NCBI GenBank assembly: GCA_964396535.1 | Contig: CAYNFT010000102.1 | Coordinates: 1-6,645, forward strand | Reading direction: 5' to 3' | DNA from: CAYNFT01 sp964396535 | Lineage (GTDB): Bacteria; Chloroflexota; Dehalococcoidia; Dehalococcoidales; UBA2162 | Length of the DNA stretch: 6,645 nucleotides | Shown here: positions 4,474-6,645 of the stretch, piece after piece | Numbering within the stretch: position 1 is the stretch's first letter | Layout: each line of letters opens with the position of its first letter | Notes under the pieces: model-generated | Seen by the model: the letters and a program-made list of their open reading frames with translations, nothing else | Database searches by the model: none | Told to the model about the DNA's origin: nothing | Translations under genes and position numbers: made by a program

Positions 4474-6098
4474 CGACCAAATCCCCCCATCCCTGGTATA
4501 CGAATTTCTGTTTGTGGTCCTCCTTGTTGTTGTGTTGTGGTGGTCGTAGCCCCCTTTGGGACAACTACTTGCTCACCCTCACTGAGCCCCTCAGTTACCT
4601 CGGTATACTGCCAGTCGCTAATACCGGTCGTTATGGCGCGTTCCTCGATGGTGTCATCCGCCGACATCACCTGGACATAAGATTGTCTACCCGAGCTAAT
4701 TATCGCCGAGTTGGGTACCAGCAGCACATCGTTCCTCTCATCCACGATGATGCTTACAGTAACGGTTAGACCTTCCCTGAGCTGGAAGTCTTCAAACGTA
4801 ATTGTTGTTGTCTGACTCTGAATGCCCCCGGTTGCAAATGGTATCTGTCCCTGCCCCCCTTCTGGCATGAATTGCATTCCGCCCTCTCCCGGTTGGAAGG
4901 GCGTCTCACCTGACTGCATCCGCTCCATCATCTCGTCAGCCTGTTCCTGCGTAATAAGACCTGCTTCAATGGCTTGTTTGAGGCGTTCCGGGATTTCACC
5001 CTCGGCCAGTCCCTGCATAGATTCCTGTCTTGCTGCCTGCTGTTCCTGGGCTATAGCTTCGAGCGACTGCAGTTCAACCTTTACTTCATAGTTCACCACG
5101 CCCTGCTGAATGGTGGCTGTCGGTGCAATGCGGGTAACTTCAGCCGGCAGGACAATAGTTTGCAGGGCGTCTACCTGAACGGTGGCTTCTCCACCCAGCT
5201 TCACCTGAAAGATATCAATCTCGCTGATAAGGATATCCGCTTCGAACTCCTCATGGTCGGCAAGCTCTACGGCTACAGTGCCCTTCTTTACGTCGTCACC
5301 ATCTTTGATATTGACCCTGGTGATAAAGCCATCGAAGGGAGCTGTAATCTCGGTGCTTGCATTTGCTACCTCATCCAGTTCCTCCTGGGCATCCTCAACT
5401 GCTTTCTGGGCATCTTCCAGCCTACCCTCGACTATAGCCAGCTCTTTTTCTTTCTTAATAATTTCCTGGTCAATATCAGTCAGCACACTGGCTAGCTCCT
5501 CCTCTGCATCAGCAAGGTTGAGCTCGGCGATAGCCAGTTGGGCTGTTTTTAGCTTGTAATCCATAATCCATTCGGGTACGCTCGGATTGCTATCATACCT
5601 GTCTTTTGCCCTGTCGTAATTGTTCTGGGCATTATCCAGGGATATCTTTGCATTAGCAACATTAAGTTCAGCCTGAGCAGTAGCCAATTCGGCATTTTCT
5701 ACACTGGCGGTTTGTATTAAAGCATTTTCGGCGTTAGTCAGGTTTATCTCCGCCTGAAGCAGGTCGCGTTTCTTTGTTTCCAGCTGGCGCTCCAGGGTTG
5801 TTAGCTGGTCTTGCCATACAGACGTGTCCAGTTTAACCAGCACCTGCCCTTCTTCAACGGAATCTCCCTCCTCAACCAGGACTTCTTCCACCATTCCGGA
5901 CATCTCAAAAGATAGGTTCTCCTTGTGGGATAAGGCAAGGTTGCCGACAGCGGTAATATCTATTGTCAGGTCACCTCGCTCAACAGTTACCACCTCGTTC
6001 TCAGTAGCTTCTGAGTCTTCTCCAGAAGCACAGCTTAGCGACAAGGCGCTGATGCCGCCGAGCATCAGGACTGCCAGTATTATTCTTAAGAATTTCAT
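4470..6098 (-). CDS. MacA-like periplasmic adaptor (RND/HlyD-type membrane fusion protein) with a helical insertion
   Basis: A 542-residue adaptor, longer than E. coli MacA (about 370). Residues 1-22 form a signal peptide. C23 in LSLSCAS may be lipidated, though the lipobox is imperfect. The N-terminal lipoyl half is about 64-91 (SFEMSGMVEEVLVEEGDSV). A long coiled-coil hairpin spans about 95-247, turning near NPSVPEW (171-177). The second lipoyl half is ITAPFDGFITRVNIKDGDDV (251-270). Beta-barrel strands follow (about 283-345 and 430-452), then a membrane-proximal domain (about 455-515, LLVPNSAIISS and EGLSEGEQVVVPKGA). The tail is rich in Thr, Gln and Gly and ends IPGMGGFGR. Residues about 346-430 are an insertion in the barrel, containing a helix pair (IEAGLITQEQADEMMERMQ, 377-395) and a Gly/Met/Gln-rich stretch. 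The start ATG 6096-6098 has AGGAGG at 6105-6110. First gene of a three-gene operon. No TolC-like partner is in the window. Confidence 0.9.
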   Translation of the reverse strand: MKFLRIILAVLMLGGISALSLSCASGEDSEATENEVVTVERGDLTIDITAVGNLALSHKENLSFEMSGMVEEVLVEEGDSVEEGQVLVKLDTSVWQDQLTTLERQLETKKRDLLQAEINLTNAENALIQTASVENAELATAQAELNVANAKISLDNAQNNYDRAKDRYDSNPSVPEWIMDYKLKTAQLAIAELNLADAEEELASVLTDIDQEIIKKEKELAIVEGRLEDAQKAVEDAQEELDEVANASTEITAPFDGFITRVNIKDGDDVKKGTVAVELADHEEFEADILISEIDIFQVKLGGEATVQVDALQTIVLPAEVTRIAPTATIQQGVVNYEVKVELQSLEAIAQEQQAARQESMQGLAEGEIPERLKQAIEAGLITQEQADEMMERMQSGETPFQPGEGGMQFMPEGGQGQIPFATGGIQSQTTTITFEDFQLREGLTVTVSIIVDERNDVLLVPNSAIISSGRQSYVQVMSADDTIEERAITTGISDWQYTEVTEGLSEGEQVVVPKGATTTTTQQQGGPQTEIRIPGMGGFGR

Positions 6099-6150
6099 AA
6101 AGCTCCTCCTATCTCCCCTTGCTATGTCAGTAATTGGGTAGCTGGTTGTT

Positions 6151-6180
6151 GTTATAAATACTATGACAAAAAATTGTTAA
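6151..6180 (-). promoter_or_regulatory. Sigma-70-like promoter of the macAB-type operon
   Basis: On the minus strand TTAACA (6175-6180, five of six bases of TTGACA), an 18-nt spacer and TATAAC (6151-6156, five of six of TATAAT) lie upstream of the MacA-like gene. The TSS would be near 6144, giving a leader of about 45 nt that carries AGGAGG. Confidence 0.5.
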
Positions 6181-6196
6181 GAAGTTATTAAGGTTA
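6179..6196 (-). promoter_or_regulatory. Possible regulator-binding box upstream of the macAB-type operon
   Basis: The plus-strand 18-mer here matches 17 of 18 bases of the element at 1984-2003 if a two-base gap is allowed: AAGAAGTT, one mismatch, TTAA, gap, GGTTA. On the minus strand the neighbourhood shows TAAC three times at 8-9 nt spacing. It sits directly against the -35 hexamer of the operon promoter, where an activator such as an OmpR-family response regulator would bind. The regulator identity is inference. Confidence 0.35.
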
Positions 6197-6215
6197 CAGT
6201 GCCCCAATAGGTAAA

Positions 6216-6405
6216 TCATTCAGACACGGGAATACAAAAAGTAAAGCGGCTACCCTTTTCAGGTTCACTCTGCACTTTAATTTCGCCGCCGTGGGCTTCA
6301 ACCAGGCGTCTGGCAATGGTAAGTCCCAGGCCACTGACGCCGGTAGCTCTGGTGCGGGACTTGCCTACCCGATAGAAGCGCTCAAAGATGTTTGGTAACT
6401 CTTCA
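6216..6405 (-). pseudogene. Histidine-kinase C-terminus (HATPase_c), truncated
   Basis: The last 60 or so residues of a sensor histidine kinase, ending at TGA 6216-6218. Visible are the F-box region ELPNIFERFYRVGKSRTR, the G2 box SGLGLTIA, and the standard ending RRLVEAHGGEIKVQSEPEKG then FTFCIPVSE. The dimerisation/phosphoacceptor H-box, the N-box and the G1 box (DxGxG), which should come before it, are missing: upstream the frame continues into an unrelated AlbA_2-like sequence. Without these parts it cannot bind ATP properly or autophosphorylate. It lies about 120 nt upstream of the MacA-like gene on the same strand, where kinases that regulate such transporters are often found, so an intact ancestor may have controlled this operon. 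Either a real deletion or fusion, or a false join in the assembly. Confidence 0.85.
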
Positions 6406-6645
6406 TCAAGAGTAGCAGACCTAGTTGTGGAGCCAATTCTGATGTAACAAGTGCTCCGATATCTATGAGGCCTGCTGATAGATCGAGTAATTTTTATTTC
6501 AAATACTACATTGCTATCGATATAGTGTTGCCGACATAGGGGGATAATAGGAGGATTAATTGAATCACGACAAATTTCTCCTATTCTCTGTTTAAAACTA
6601 TCAAAGTCTTCTTATGTTCCAACAGATGTTCTTTGGTTATTTACT
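6406..6645 (-). pseudogene. AlbA_2 (Schlafen-like, divergent AAA-4) domain fragment, interrupted by a stop
   Basis: Reading the minus strand in the same frame as the kinase remnant gives ICRDSINPPIIPL, then NVVFEIKITRS, RPHRYRST, CYIRIGSTTRSAT and LDEE. This order (the PPI segment, a beta strand, RPH/RPY, then YxRxGSxTR followed by an A-T-x-E-E helix cap) is characteristic of the C-terminal part of AlbA_2 domains (PF04326) in putative ATP-dependent transcriptional regulators and Schlafen-like proteins. Further upstream the same frame reads NNQRTSVGT, a TAA (6612-6614), then EDFDSFKQRIGE, so the domain continues across an in-frame stop. No ATG, GTG or TTG start exists in the frame between that stop and the kinase part. 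The gene is therefore broken at both ends as seen here. The family call rests on pattern recognition only. Confidence 0.6.

Noticed and set aside
4974..5495. Plus-strand open frame of 173 codons inside the MacA-like gene
   Set aside because: It is antisense to the coiled-coil part of a clear adaptor gene, has no recognisable domain and no ribosome-binding site that I see.

Overview
The window reads as a fragment of a bacterial chromosome, or a short contig, of medium GC. The gene families suggest Chloroflexota (Dehalococcoidia-like): an OB-fold tRNA_anti-like exported protein, a DUF2680-type exported protein, and a MacA with a long Chloroflexi-style C-terminal tail. This placement is an inference from gene content; no rRNA or other marker is present. 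Both window edges cut through coding sequence.

Plus strand, left side: positions 1-375 hold the 3' part of a gene for an OB-fold (tRNA_anti-like) exported protein, preceded by a Pro/Glu-rich linker made of a 30-bp tandem repeat. Positions 472-1010 hold a full-length GNAT (RimJ/RimL-type) acetyltransferase that is broken by a frameshift near 733 and has no usable in-frame start. Positions 1011-1335 have no gene but many G-run/C-run hairpins, including a strong terminator for the gene arriving from the right.

Minus strand, right side, read right to left: a truncated histidine-kinase C-terminus (6216 to about 6405) continues in frame into a Schlafen/AlbA_2-like fragment, which is itself interrupted by a TAA at 6612-6614. 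Next is a tight three-gene operon: MacA-like periplasmic adaptor (4470-6098), MacB/LolD-type ATPase (3805-4473) and MacB-type permease (2570-3808). Both junctions are 4-nt ATGA overlaps. The operon ends in a well-formed intrinsic terminator (2509-2537). Two monocistronic exported-protein genes follow: a chagasin-type (I42) cysteine-peptidase inhibitor (2087-2467) and a DUF2680-like protein (1336-1959).

The exported-protein genes and the macAB operon probably form one envelope-related locus. The upstream regions of the DUF2680 and I42 genes share a 27-bp element (21/27 identical, no gaps) resembling an ECF-sigma promoter. Part of the same element recurs just upstream of a sigma-70-like promoter for macA. 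The MacA also carries a helical insertion resembling the conserved helix pair of the neighbouring DUF2680 protein. The most unusual structure is the in-frame AlbA_2/histidine-kinase chimera at the right edge, which may be a real recombination product or an assembly join.
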